A DNA stretch of 55,766 nucleotides, from positions 1 to 55,766 of the forward strand of contig CAXKVV010000721.1 in NCBI GenBank assembly GCA_964058805.1, read 5' to 3'. Every line of letters begins with the position of its first letter. The first letter of the stretch is position 1. Both the position numbers and the translations under genes were made by a program. Shown here piece by piece: positions 1-12,328 of this stretch. The stretch is from Schoenoplectus triqueter. Its lineage: Eukaryota; Streptophyta; Magnoliopsida; Poales; Cyperaceae. The notes beneath the pieces are model-generated. The model worked only from the letters and a program-made list of their open reading frames with translations. It did no database searches and was not told the origin of the DNA.

Positions 1-68
1 CCCGACGTGAATCGAACACGCAACCTTCTGATCTGGAGTCAGACGCGCTACCATTGCGCCAAGGATCC
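1..68 (-). tRNA. tRNA-Trp (CCA), 3' end cut by window edge
   Basis: Read on the minus strand from 68 to 1, the sequence folds as a standard cloverleaf: acceptor strand GGATCCT, D arm GCGC/GCGC, anticodon stem TCTGA/TCAGA around loop CTCCAGA (anticodon CCA, tryptophan), and T arm GCGTG-TTCGATT-CACGT. There is no intron. The last bases of the 3' acceptor strand lie outside the window. Base 7 is T and faces C66, so the last acceptor-stem pair is a mismatch; plant nuclear tRNA-Trp genes as I remember them have G here. It is probably a functional nuclear gene or a slightly decayed copy. The transcription terminator is outside the window. Confidence 0.93.
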
Positions 69-817
69 AATACTGACTCTAAGTGTAATATTCTCTTAGA
101 GTCGATTCTAAAATGATTTTAATGACAAATCCCGCGCATAGTCGATCCCTTGGCTCCGCGCCTATCCACAAATATTAAAATGGGTGTTTTATTAGGAGTA
201 CAAAATTTTCTCCAGGATATTATCCATTGAAGCGAGAGGAAACGAAGAAAGGCGGAGAGATAGGGTAACTTCTACCTCAAATTGCTTCCGTCTCCATTGT
301 TACTCGTTCAACTAAGAGTTCAAACTAAAAGTTTACTTTCAGGTATAGTACTTTATTTTTTCGAGAAAGTCATTTATGACATACTGCTAGTTTAGTTAGG
401 GTGTACTCTTAGTAGGGATGCAGGGAGGTGAAAGGAAAATAATCAAATTTGACCTTGCTCTCAGTGTAATTTTAAGATGTTAGTGGATGTGACTGAGAGA
501 AATGGGAAAAATTCTCCCTATTCATCTTTTTCAACAATTGTTACCTCTCAATTTGTTGTGTACAAAAGTTCATCTTTCCTTTCCATATAGTTTACCAACA
601 ACATTTTTTTCTCTTGAAAGCATCGGTCGATCTGTTCATAATTATGTCCATAGAATCATTGAAATTAAATGTAGCTGACAGGTCCATTAGATTTGGACTG
701 GATATCATTAATTAGTATACTTTATATCATCGCATGCAATTACTTGTTTGGAGCCAATCTGTTAACAGTTGCAAGTTACTGCAGAAGTGTGCCATTGAGC
801 ACTGATTCTTTTGAAAG
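69..817. other. Intergenic and probable 5' region of PEX11
   Basis: No coding region is supported here. The stretch should hold the PEX11 promoter and 5' UTR. TTACTGCAG ending at 784 looks like a 3' splice site, so a 5'-UTR intron is possible, with a last non-coding segment from 785 to the ATG at 818. No convincing TATA box was found. Confidence 0.4.
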
Positions 818-3195
818 ATGACAGTGTTGGATGCAACAAGAGTAGAACTTGGTCTTGTGGTCTTGTACCTGAACAAGGCCGAGGCAAGAGACAAGATCTG
901 CAGAGCCATTCAGTATGGATCAAAGTTCATCAGTAATGGTCAGCCTGGTACTGCAAAAACTGTTGACAGCACTACCACCTTGGCCCGCAAAGTTTTTCGC
1001 CTTTTGAAGGTCTTTATTTGTGTTATTTTCCTTTTCTTCCCCCCCCCTGCTGTTAGCATTATAGTCCTCATGCTCATGGCTATTTCTTATTTTTGCAGCA
1101 ATTAATGTAAATTTAGTATGATATTTCAATTTCGTTATATTAGTAATTTAGTATACCACTGGATTAAGTTCAAAATCTCCCAACCCTCAAAAAACCACTG
1201 GACACTACTCCCACCAGTACTTCCTGCCATCTCCATCTTATCATCTATATCTTCCACATGATCTGGAACCTTGTCTTAATTAAATGCATTCCAGCATCCA
1301 AGATACTCCTAAGCATGAAATCAAAATAATTACTAATAAATAATTGATTCTAATTACACAAAATCAAAGAAATACCCTATATTGTTGAATGTCACATTTT
1401 AGTTAAAGATATTAAGTGGTTTAATTTACTATTCCCAATTTTGCTCGTCTAATTCATGTCAGTAATAGAAGGGAAGTACAATACAAAAAACATTATGATA
1501 CTTAGTTTTTGCTCTCCAAAAGTTATTAATTTTGTGGATCTTATGTATTGCAGTTTGTGAATGATTTGCATGCACTCATTAGCCCAGCTCCAAAAGCAAC
1601 GCCACTTCCAATTACCTTGATTGGGAAGGTACATATGTGATATTCCCTTCTCCTTCCTTTCATCTACAAATTTTGTGATAACTTGCCTCAGTTTTTCTGG
1701 TTATTTCTCAGGCTAGAAATGCACTGCTGTCGACATTCTTGTTTCTGGACCAGATTGTGTGGCTGGGAAGAACAGGGATTTACAAGGTTGAATATTTGGT
1801 TCCATATCTGAATTAGTAAGTACTTAAGCATTCAGGTTTGCTCAAATTTAGTGCACCATTTCTAATCATTTTCTTTTGGCATACAGAACAAAGAACGTGC
1901 TGAGTTGATGGGCAGAATATCCTTGTTCTGTTGGTTGGGCTCCTCTGTGTGTGGAACATTGGTTGAGGTAACTTTTCTTTTTGTTCATTTAATTTGAGAG
2001 TTGAGGTCTAGAGCTGGAATTGTATTTGAAACTGTGCATCTCTGTATCATTGATTCTCATTAATACTGGAACAAACAGTTGACAGTTTTGTTTCTTCGTT
2101 CTTCATTTCTTCGTCTCTAAGTTAAGTTCATGACGAATCCCTATTATCTCCACAACTATACGCAAGTTTCAATCGGGCGAACCTTAACACTTGTGCAAGC
2201 TGCCACAGTGTCCTACAGAGAGATTTTGTGCTAGTATTTTACATGTAACATTTGTGACAAACATGCTTGTGAATCTAATTGTTTTGCTTTGTAAATAGTG
2301 ATATATCTGTTAACCATATTCTTTTAAAGGATTTGGGTCTTTGTATATTAACCAATGCTTATACAGGTTGCAATTGTTTGTCTAGATTAAAATTTTCTTG
2401 TCCAGCTGTGTCCACAATTACAAAAAATACACTTATAATTAATCATAAAGTACCTAATTTTAGATTTGAGATCTAATCTGTAGTTATATTATTCTCAGCT
2501 TGTGGAGCTTGGAAGGTTATCTGTTTCCATAAACAAATTAGAGAAAGAAATTAAGCATGTGGACAAATATGAAGTATGTTCTAATCAATCTCTTCCCTAG
2601 CTCATATTCTTATTCTTAATTATTCTTTTTCCCTTTCAATGCTCTGATTTCATAATAATATTGCACCAGGATGATCGATACCGCAACAAGGTGAAACAAT
2701 CAAATGAGAGGCTTCTTGCTTTGATAAAAGCATCAATGGATATTGTGGTTGCAGTTGGGCTTCTTCAATTGGCTCCTAAGAAAGTCACACCAAGGGTCAC
2801 AGGAGCCTTTGGATTTGTGACGTCTCTTATTTCTTGCTATCAGGTAATTGCTCTTATGATATATAATTTCAGGATTCAGCTTATTTCTTTTGAAAGCTTC
2901 AAAGAGCTGCGCCAAATAAAAAATGCTGTACCAAATCAAAGGGGAGTATTAAGTTGAAATTGAGCAGTGAACAGTGAGGACTGAGCACCTTACCAATAAG
3001 GTATACTTGTATACCTAATCAAACAGAGAAATGCACTCACAGGAAGGATATATTGACTCAAAAGTAGATTTATGTGAGGTCTTATGTTTTCCCCTTTCCT
3101 GCTAAAGACATTTCCTGTTGATTTTATTATTTGACATCATTGTTGATGATTTTGTGTAGCAACTTCCTGTCCGGGCAAAAGACAAGTCTAAGTGA
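818..3195 (+). CDS. PEX11: Peroxisomal membrane protein 11 (PEX11 C/D/E type), seven coding exons
   Basis: PEX11 is a peroxisomal membrane protein that elongates the membrane and promotes peroxisome division. Coding exons are 818-1009, 1554-1628, 1712-1786, 1887-1967, 2499-2573, 2670-2843 and 3160-3195. All introns are GT-AG and phase 0. The joined frame gives 235 aa, the usual length of the plant PEX11C/D/E group. It begins MTVLDATRVELGLVVLYLNK, with the family block AEARDKICRAIQYGSKF at about 21-37. Later family blocks are LFLDQIVWLGRTGIYK in exon 3, ALIKASMDIVVAVGLLQLAP in exon 6 (amphipathic or membrane-associated) and TPRVTGAFGFVTSLISCYQ. The C-terminus is lysine-rich (AKDKSK). The start is the first ATG and matches family N-termini. 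Each exon continues the family sequence without a break and no lesion is visible. Exon boundaries are inferred from splice consensus and recalled family sequence. The paralogue letter (C, D or E) cannot be assigned with certainty. Confidence 0.95.
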
Positions 3196-4384
3196 AGAAT
3201 TATCAGACCATTTCAGGTCGTTAAGAAGTTAGATTGGCAGTAGATACTAGGTAATGTGCTGCTGTAATTAAAATGATTATGTAAATGGAGAGCTGAATCC
3301 TATATTGCTATAAGGTGTAAAGTTTATATGTTAATGCGATAATAGGCTGTAACAGTGAGCTGGTGTGCCCTTCATCATATCATGTGTCTATTTGAGCCCA
3401 AACTTGGTGAACCTTTGCAGATGTAATTCAAACAAAAGAGTAAATTCTGGGTCCAGAAATATAAATTGGTCTACAAAAACTTGTCCTATAATTTTTTTCT
3501 CCTCGAGTTCATTCTTTCAAAATGTTAAATGTGAACTGTTAATTTATCCACATACCAAAAATAATATTTATATTTTTCTTAAAGAAAAAAAATGTTTATT
3601 TAGGTTTCAGATAGTGCTCTGATAAATTCACAATAAGAGTTTATGCTTCAGCACTTGAGAATTTCATATAATAATTTGAAAAGAATGATAAAAAAAATCA
3701 AATGGTCCCTACGTAAAAACAAACTCAAACGTGCAAAATTGAGAGACATGTTGGTTTCTCAGAGACCGTGGTATGGAGATGATTATTTTATATGAAGATT
3801 TTTGACATTCAAAGAACTGTCATTGTAGTGCTAAAGTTGGCATGCTTCAATTTCGGTCTAATCACTCTGCACTAGTTATAATGGATTATGAGTGAGAACG
3901 CATGAAATGCTGTTTTGTTTGTTGAGATCATCCTGCGACCAACATATTTATATCATTATCTTATTTAATATTTTCTAGATGCCATGGTAGGGAGATCCAC
4001 ACTAAAAAAGACTCAGAAAATGACTAGGCAGCTTCTAGTGAGGATAGAAAAAGATGCTTTACAAATATTTACAAAATGAAATCCGGGTCTTCGTCTTTAG
4101 ACCTTAGAGGCTCAATCAAAGTAGAATTGCAACTCAAGAAAAATAAAAATAAGGAAAAGTTTGGATTGACATACTTGCACGCGGCCTACTATCAGACACA
4201 TTAGATCGTTCAATTATTCCCAGCACAACTTTCATCGGTCGTAAAGATTGTGTTGTGAAGTGCAAGTGCCACACATGTTTTAGCATGATTTAGCAAGTTG
4301 TTTCGTGAAGCCTTTGAAATTCGATTTGTTTTTCTTTTGAAATCTTCTCGCAATGTATAATTCAATTTAGTAAATTGATTAGAA
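3196..4384. other. PEX11 3' flank, no gene seen
   Basis: This holds the 3' UTR of PEX11 and AT-rich intergenic sequence. Short open frames, such as one at 3365-3622, have no recognisable domain and biased AT-rich composition. I see no further gene. Confidence 0.4.
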
Positions 4385-5050
4385 AAGGATCTGGTGTGTT
4401 AAATCCCCTTCAACTTTTCTTCTATTTCATATCCATCAACTTTTTAGATCTTTTCATATTCACCCATATACTCTTTAATATATCTATTATATATTTAAAC
4501 ACTTTAAATTATTTCATATTTACCTATAAATTCATAAATATATTATTATATTTATATATTTATCCATCATTAAAATATTTTTATATATACCCAATAATTA
4601 TTTATAATAGCTTGTACATCTTTATTTTTTATATTTATTCACAAAATCAATTTATTTTTAAATCAGTTTGAGTAGATATTATTCAATTATTTTTCTTGCT
4701 CTAACTCGACGTGATATGTTCGATTTGGTTTCAGTTCAGGTTGAAAAATTAAATAATACCTATCGAATCAGATTTAAATAAATTTATTTTTATGAATAAA
4801 TATAGACAGATTTAAAGAGTTAAATAGTATATAAGATATTCTAAATAATTATTGGGTATATATGAGTATATTTTATATTGATACATTTCACAGTTCATGG
4901 GTAAATATAGACAAATTTAAAGTGTTTATAGATATATAAATATATTAAAAAGTATATTGGTAAACATAAAAAGATATAAAGAGTTGATGAATAAATATGA
5001 TATATTAAAATCTAAAGAGCAGATTTAAGGAGGCCGGGGGTCTCCTCCCT
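4385..5050. repeat. Long inverted-repeat (foldback) element, about 0.65 kb
   Basis: Two arms of about 300 bp, roughly 4385-4690 and 4760-5050, are reverse complements of each other with scattered mismatches. Matching landmarks are ACCCAATAATTATTTA (left arm, about 4590) against its complement near 4850, AAACACTTTAAATT (about 4497) against the complement near 4917, and TTAAATC at the outer end of both arms. No transposase is encoded. It is a MITE or foldback-type element; I could not define terminal repeats or a target duplication cleanly, so the edges are approximate. Confidence 0.75.
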
Positions 5051-7102
5051 CTCCCCATGATTTACCCAAATGTTCATAGAGGTTATGAAAATTATTTATA
5101 TTTGTACAAAAATTACTGATTGGGCTCGCTATTATGAAAGTTGATTATCAATTTAGTTTTTATTTAAGAAAAAAAAATTATTATATATTTTTTGTTTCTG
5201 TTATATTAGTGACATTATAATTTAAAATATATTTAGTACTTAGTATTGTTGTCAATGTAATTATCATTTAGAAAAAAAAAATGCTCCACTCTAAATCTCC
5301 AACCCTCCAATTTTGATATGACATATAATTATGAATGATTAGATAAAGACTTAAAAATGATACAAAGTAAAAGGTATCATATTATAGCAATACCAATGAA
5401 TCTATATGAATTTAAAAGAACAATAAATTTGTTTAGATTTCATAAAAACCGACATGACACTTATTAAAAAAAAATTGTTTGTTTTAAACATTTAAATATA
5501 AAAACATATTAAGTTGGTTGTATTTGACAATCGGGTAGTGTGAACAATTGATAATTTAGTCTACCGGGATTCATCGGAGACCAGCTAAATCTTAAAATTC
5601 TATCAGATTTGATATATAATCATAAAAAGAAGTTCGTTTCTTATCGTCTCAAAATAAATTTTCTAATATATTTCTTCATGTCATGATCGTGGATCTTAAT
5701 TCTCTGTGCGCAGTACCGAATATATAGATCGTTACATTATTTTTGGATCTATGTCGGTTTGAATCACGAAAAGATTCAACGTTCTACTTGCCGCGCTATA
5801 TGGATTCATTGATCGTTTGGGGTCAAAACTTAGTTGGCACCATCGCAAATTTTCCTCAAACTCGTCGCAAGCTTTAGTTTGTAGGATTGAGAATTATAGG
5901 CCCTAATTTTTTGGATGCAGTTGAAGTTTTGACTTTTGACTACTTGCAACTGGATGGCCTTTTCGAGAAGAAATCAAATCTAAACGGCTTGAGAGGTAGG
6001 TGTATTTTGAATGGGAGCTTATCTACGGATAGTCAGATATTGATAATAATTTTATTATTTATACCAAATGAACTACTACTTATGTTAATAATTTTATTAT
6101 ATAATTTATTATTCAACTCAAATGAGTTATTATTTAGATTATTTATATTAAAATTGAATAAAAACAAACAAAACAAGTTGCACTACAAAGTAATTAGCAT
6201 AAATAATAACTCATTTAGTATGAAAAATAAAGTTGATACTACCCATGATATCTCCCAGACTTTTTTTATTATGAAAAGATCAAAAGTTATGTACTTGATC
6301 TTAACGCATGATTATTCCAAATTTGAGGACTCTAATGTCATCAATTTTGCGTGTCATTAAATATCATCAATTAAATTTTAAATTTGAGTCATTGATATTA
6401 TATTTTTTTTATGGTAGATTATGCTCCTAAAATTTTATGATTTTTAGAGTATATTTTATAATAAATCAAATGATAACAAAATGAATAAATCTAATTAACT
6501 ATGATTAATTAATTTTTATGTATTCATTTATTATCATTTAATTTAGAATGAAATGAGCTGTAAATTTCATGAAAATTTATGACATACATCTATCATGAAA
6601 TTAAAAAGATCAACATTTTAATTTCACAGTCAAATGATCTAGATCAATATCTTCTTTCTTATTATCATTTTCTACTACAAGAAAAAACTGTATTGAAGAA
6701 AATTTCATTCTTGATAAATATTCTACTGCCAACAAAAATTTATAGGTAGTATGATAAAGTTGAATTGTTGGGTTCGGTTGTTAGTAAATGATGTTATTAT
6801 TATAAAAAAATGGATTACACTTATGGATAGGATCCTGAATAAACTACTAGTCGATTAGACTAAAATTTGACATCATATTTATTATTTTGTACCTCGTTAG
6901 AATAGGTGCTGATTTGATTATAGTTCGTTGTGCTGTACTACGCTGCATGTTTTGGTGGCCTTTAGATTATTTTTAAAAGGTGTTTTGAAATTATAAATAC
7001 ACACATCCCAAAGAAAATCAAAGGGACACCCACTGCGCTGGACTGTGCAACTCAGCAGGGATAACAATTTAAGAAAAGGGGATTCACAATCTATTTCACA
7101 TG
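5051..7102. other. AT-rich intergenic DNA, no gene seen
   Basis: A 157-codon open frame at 5887-6360 is low-complexity (Ile/Leu/Asn-rich), starts in ordinary intergenic sequence and matches no family I recognise, so it is not called. Sequence at 5560-6000 is less AT-rich than its surroundings, but no domain was seen. The rest is AT-rich without clear structure. Confidence 0.4.
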
Positions 7103-7426
7103 CATATAAGCGGATGCAGTATTTTGATCATAATATTTTTATATATTAAAAATAATAAAAAATAAAAGTTAAAATAATAAATAATCATAGCAATAAAGAA
7201 AATTTTCTTCTATAAGACTTTATATTTTAAAAATTTTACATAATTTTTTTATTATCCGTGATATTAAATATTTTTTCTCAATGAAAAATAATCAGATAAT
7301 TCAGGGGGATCAGAAATTTAATCGGGGGGGGGGGTCAGATTAACAAAATATTAATCTAAAAACACTATTTTTCAAAATCCAAGGGGGGTCAACTGACCCC
7401 TCTGGCGAATATTATGTCCGCCCCTG
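7103..7426 (-). mobile_element. Non-autonomous hAT-type element, second copy of the family at 15219
   Basis: Read on the minus strand it begins CAGGGGCGGACATAATATTC. It then follows the 15219-15650 element block by block: a GC-rich palindromic spot, TGGATTTTGAAAAATA, a run of C and CCCTGAATT, then TTATTTTTCATTGAGAAAAA and ATATTTAATA. The plus-strand right end at 7426 is well defined by TCCGCCCCTG. The plus-strand left end, near AGCGGATGCAG at 7109-7119, is degenerate and placed only to within about 10 bp. CATATATA follows the right end and CATATAAG lies at the left end, which may be the remains of an 8-bp target duplication. No transposase is encoded. Confidence 0.75.
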
Positions 7427-9076
7427 CATATATACATACTTGCACAATCTCAAGATACCAACGCCGAAAGAACAATCAATATGATATATAGTATGGCTCT
7501 TAAACGTGTTGAACTTAAAAATAATATGTATATTATGTATTAAAATGAATATCTTTAAATAAGATAGTTAAGAAATAATTTTAACTTATTTGTAATCAGG
7601 ATGAATTCCGACTTTAATTCAGGAGAATAAAAAATATATTTTTTTTCAATGAAGGACAAAATAAATATATATTTCTATTTTTTTTTTCTGAAAATATACA
7701 TAATTAGAATATCCGCCCGTAGCCAAAGTAAATTTTCTTAGTTCTCCATAAATTTGGAGAGCGAGAGTCATAAGAGAAATAGTGAATTAAAGTAACTATT
7801 TAAAAAGTTTTATTATTTTGAAAACGGTAACACTCTCACTTCAAAGTGAAACCATATATTAGTAAGCTTCCGCATTAAGATTTATATTTTAAAAAAACAA
7901 AAAACAAAAATCCTGAAAATGAACGACGGTTTTCATACGTCCAAACGTGGATTCCTACCTCTGTTTTCAACCAAAAACCCAGGAAAACCAGAACAGCGGA
8001 AACCCCTGTTTTTGAGTTATTCAAATTCATAACATACAATAACATATTGATTGGACTGTGACTTGCCCAATGAGGTAAAACTTTGATATTCAATTAAGAC
8101 GGAGCAGCATGCTTCTCATTTCATTTTAAATCTTTGATCTATTCTTACTAAGCAGTCTTTAATTAGGGGCAATCCACTCAATTTGTTTTAGATCCTTCTA
8201 AGGTATCTCCGATCAGTATATGCTAGCTAGACTGGAATGTTCTCCCATTCAGATAGGAAGTTGGTGCTTTGTGTGTGTATTTATATTTTGAAATAAGGTA
8301 TTGAGATTGCCTAGCTGGAATTAATCTAAACCTAAATGAACCAAGTGGGAGCGAATTAATTAACTTAATTATAGGGTATTAAATAGGCTAATTAAGTTGT
8401 ACCTGAACCATATACAAGACTTGGTTCCTCGGCGAAGAGCAGCTGGATTTGTTTCTGAGATGACGAAGGTCTAAATCTTTCAATTCGTACCATATATCAA
8501 ATATTTGAATCAGCGAATAGAAAACTGCTCCCAAAAGAAAATACAAAATTGGAAAGTCAAACTAGATGGGACAGCCATACATAATACCTTTACTTTAATT
8601 CCATCCCAGCATGTTCAATTTTGATCCATTAACCAAAAGTCCAACCATTTAAAATTTGATGTCTTCATTATATTTGTATTATATATGAAAAATTATACTA
8701 CCATATCCATAGGCCATAACTTTGAGTGGCGGAAGGGGAACAGGGAACTGCTAAATGGATTTCCGACGGCTCCAACGGATTTGGATAAATTGTCTTCTAT
8801 TCTATGTATCATGTATGTGTCAATATTACTGGGCTGCAGTCGTTTTAAATATTCATCAAGACACCTGGGTTCTAAGCTAGCTAATATATCGCTGACCTTC
8901 AGCCTTTAACAAGTATATATATTAATATCGAGATTGGAGCTTGTTTGTTTTATTTTTGATGGAAATATAGAGATTATTTGTAATTTTATTATGCCATTTG
9001 ACTTATTGTTCTGCGGAAATAACGTCAGTCCCCGAGAGCCTTGCTTAGACTTAAATATCATCTTATCACACTTGAA
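7427..9076. other. Intergenic, no gene seen
   Basis: AT-rich sequence. Open frames at 7875-8093 (minus) and 8685-8909 (plus) have no recognisable domain and no gene-like surroundings. Nothing else could be supported. Confidence 0.35.
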
Positions 9077-9380
9077 AGGTGACAATCGGACGGGTCGGGT
9101 CAAGTTTGAAAGCGAGTTTGGACAGATCAGATCGAGTTGATTTAATTTTCTGAAAGAAATTTAATCAGATCGGGTTGAGTTAGGATTAAATCAAGTCGGA
9201 TCAATTTATATATTGTATTTTTTATAAATAATTAATTAATTTTCATTGAATTATAGGTCATTTAATTTTGGATCGAGAAAGATCAAATCAAATTTAGATT
9301 GTCGTATCAGTTTAACTTTCGTGAAAAATCAAATTTGATAGAGTTGAAATTCAAATAACTCAAACGAATTTTTTAGAGAA
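9077..9380 (+). repeat. Dispersed GGGTCGGGT-type repeat, copy 1 (more decayed)
   Basis: It begins AGGTGACAATCGGACGGGTC and shares ordered blocks with 12329-12591. These are the CGGGTCGGGTC start, a GAAAGAAAT/AGAAGAAAT block, GTCGGATCAATTTATATATT, a TTTTTTATA-like spacer, then TTGAATTATAGGTCATTT (copy 2 has TTGAATTGAAGGCCATTT). G+C is higher than the flanks at the left end. It resembles common plant non-autonomous repeats that begin with a GGTGGCAA-like end followed by CGGGTCGGGT. No coding capacity; the right edge is approximate. Confidence 0.6.
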
Positions 9381-9555
9381 GATTTAGTACATTAATAATT
9401 ATGTTTGGTCATCCATGTTATTTTACTCTCGAAAGAGAAACACGCATCCTTGGGCCAGAAATTGATAGCTTATAGTCAAGGAAAAAAGTCTACGCCCCCT
9501 ATCTTGCGTTTAAATCATCTGGGTACTCCTAACGTAGAGTACCTGTCTTTAGTGG

Positions 9556-10088
9556 TTAGAGGCGTGCAATAGGTCGGATCCGCTCAAACGGAAATAAATA
9601 TATGTATTTAAAGTTTTAATTAGTTTATTAAATTAAAAACCGAATCAAATTTTGAAAAATATCAACCGAATAAATTAAAATCCGAATAAACTGATGTTTT
9701 ATTCGGTTTATTTGATTAAATCAAAATTATATTAATTAAAGAGGAATGAAAAATATTTATAGTTAAAAAAATTGATAGAAAAAAATAAGTAGCTTAGAAA
9801 ATATAATACAAACTAAATAAATATACAGAAAATAAATATATTTGGAGTATCTTTAATATGATTCTTATATATATAAAGTAAAATGAATTAGTTAGATAAA
9901 TTTTGAAATATTCAGTTTATTCGATTTATCTGATTTAAAAAAACATAAACCGAACCATAGTGCAAAAAAATAGTTAATTAAAATTTTCAACCGAATCAAA
10001 ATTTTTAAACCAAAAAATCAAACTAAATAGTCCAAAATTTGACGACTCAGTTCAAAATTAATTAAACTGATCTGTTTGCCTCCCTCAC
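9556..10088. mobile_element. Probable short non-autonomous element with imperfect terminal inverted repeats
   Basis: The left end AGAGGCGTGCAATAGGTCGG and the right end CTGATCTGTTTGCCTCCCT are imperfect reverse complements. The interior is AT-rich, with TTATTCGGTTTATTTGATTA (about 9700) and a second near copy, TTTATTCGATTTATCTGATT, at about 9917. This is a common architecture of plant non-autonomous DNA elements. No target duplication was recognised, so the edges and class are tentative. Confidence 0.4.
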
Positions 10089-10724
10089 AATAATATCCTA
10101 TGACTAATCACTCATATATACTGTCCACTACAAAATTTCAAACATTGTGCTGTATAATTCCTGCCCATTTTTACCTGCCCACTTGAGAGAATCTGCTACC
10201 CGCTATCTGTGACCTAGTCGTTGGACTATCAGATATCAGTTGCAACATCCTTACTCCTTATAAAAGGAGCTTGGAAGATATAATCTCAAAGTGTTATCTG
10301 TCATTGAAAATGAATACTGACTGTTGGATTAAAATCTGAAAATCTAAATGAATCCAGTCTGTCCATTTTGGTTCAGAAAATTTCTTCTCCCAAAGACTTT
10401 ATTTTTTTCTAAAGTGAATAATGAATAATTCAAAATCATGCATGTTGTCTTTTTTATGTCTAGAAAGCAACAAATATTTTTTTACTATACTAATTGCCTT
10501 TGTCTTGGGACTAACATCCCAACTAGAAATTATTATTGTGCTGTATTTTGCTCTTCCCGATAGGCACTTAACTAGTAGTAACAAAGGGATGTTTCAAAAA
10601 ACATTCGGTTAGATAAAACAAAATTATGATTCAGGCTATAATTTAGAAATAATTTATTTTCTATAATATAAATAAAATATATATTAAAATGTTTAAATTT
10701 TAAATCATATAAATAAATATGAGT
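10089..10724. other. Intergenic, no gene seen
   Basis: Overlapping small open frames on both strands at about 10399-10612 lack recognisable domains. No RNA gene or clear repeat was found. Confidence 0.35.
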
Positions 10725-11125
10725 TAAGCTATGGTGTTACGCGTAGTTAATGATTAAATTTGCTATGAACACAAAAATATAGTTAAATCATCTCCAAATC
10801 TTGATTTACGGATCTCAAAAATTCTTTATATCAAATGTGATGGGATATAAAAATTTCTTTGTTTAGAATTTTAAGTATTAGTTTTGAATTTTTGAAAATG
10901 ACTCAATAATAATAATAAATTAATACATATTTTATATGTCATTTTCAAAAAAATTCAAAATGAATACATAAAAATTTAAAACATAGAAATTTTTTTAAAT
11001 CCCATCATATTTTGATATGAAGAATTTATTGAGACCCATAAATTAAATTTTGAATATGATTTAGCTATATTTTTGAGTATGTAATAAATTTGATCATTAA
11101 CTAAACATAGCGCCATAGCCTATAT
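10725..11125. repeat. Foldback element, about 0.4 kb near-palindrome
   Basis: The left arm starts GCTATGGTGTTACGCGTAGT. The right arm, reverse-complemented, starts GCTATGGCGCTATGTTTAGT. The arms stay alignable for nearly 200 bp to a centre near 10920, through TTAATGAT(T/C)AAATTT, AAAAATATAG(T/C)TAAATCAT and ATCCCATCA-type blocks. Almost the whole element is two complementary arms, so a transcript would form one long hairpin. No open frame of note; class unassigned. Confidence 0.75.
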
Positions 11126-12328
11126 CATTTGAAACTAGCTATATACCTGCGCGTTGCAGCAAACTCTTTTATTTAAACATTATAAGATAAAAAAATTCAT
11201 ATTTATTTAATATTAAATTATAAATTCACCAAATTATTGAGAAAACCTATAATAAAGACTATATTTAATATTGGATGAGATTTTTGCACAATATGAGTTA
11301 ATGATTCATCATTTTTATGGCAAAAAAAGTAAATTATTCTAACATATATTATCACCATTAATTTCTTACCAAATATGCACAAGGTTACTAAATAAAAATA
11401 ATAATATTATGGAAATAATAGTATATAAGGGAAAGAAATGGAGAGAAAGAGGGGATCAATGGACGCGATCACGTACGTTCGATCAAACCAAAAATAAATA
11501 TTATCCGTCTAATTGAGGGATAAAATGGGTATAATAAAAAATTACCATGATAAAAAATGGACCCTCTAATTTTTAGATGCTTTATATAATAGTATAGATA
11601 TAGATATTGTATAGTGTTTTTCTTAGTAATAAATAAAAAACATTATATATTAAATAATAAATATATAATTTATGAAACATCCTATTAAGGATAAAAATTT
11701 TTTTTCACAAAATAATTTACAAATCTTATCACTGTGGTTGCAACCAGTATATTGACAAATGTACATGTTGTGCGACCAGGTGATGTATTCAATACAGAAC
11801 ATATTATGTCAACACATATTCATGTGTGTGTTTTGACATGTTAAATACTTAAAAATCCGAACAAACACGTATAAAATACGTGATATGTTTAACACACGGT
11901 GCTAAATGTGTTTGTGTCTATACATGTTTGACAAATATCAACACTTATAGCATGTATATATTTAACAAAATTAAAATAAAATCATAAAAATCTCAGAAGA
12001 TTGGAGAAAATGGCAAAAAATCTGAAAATAATAAAAATTCATGAAAAATGTGAAAAATGAAAGGAAAAAAATAATTTCGATAAGCATAAAGGGTGCACCT
12101 TCAGTAAACATAATTCGTCCACTTGATCCTTATACTATTACTATCTCGGTGTCCAGTAAGGGAGAGTCATATGGCAAAGCTAGAGGACTGAGAAATCCCA
12201 CTCTTCGCACTTCGTTCTTCAAACTTCTGCGTGCTTGTCGCATGTAGCCTATTTACTATCCTTACTCAAAATGTCATATATATTACTTTTTCTTAAAATA
12301 ACATATAATTGTGCGTCAAGGCATGTTT
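11126..12328. other. Intergenic, decayed repeat-like sequence
   Basis: From about 11780 the sequence is rich in ACACGTGT-like and GACATGTT-like words, and similar words resume after 12592. This suggests one older repeat interrupted by the GGGTCGGGT element. A 68-codon open frame at 12041-12247 is not supported as a gene. Confidence 0.35.

Noticed and set aside
5887..6360. 157-codon open frame
   Set aside because: AT-driven Ile/Leu/Asn-rich sequence, no known domain, no splice or promoter context that would support a gene.
8440..8520. Box C/D snoRNA-like words (AGATGACGA)
   Set aside because: The C box is imperfect, and no D box or terminal stem at proper spacing was found.
12150..12215. AATCCCAC and CTTCGC words, loosely like a caulimovirus promoter
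   Set aside because: Only short words match. Spacing and the TATA region do not, and there is no viral coding sequence nearby.
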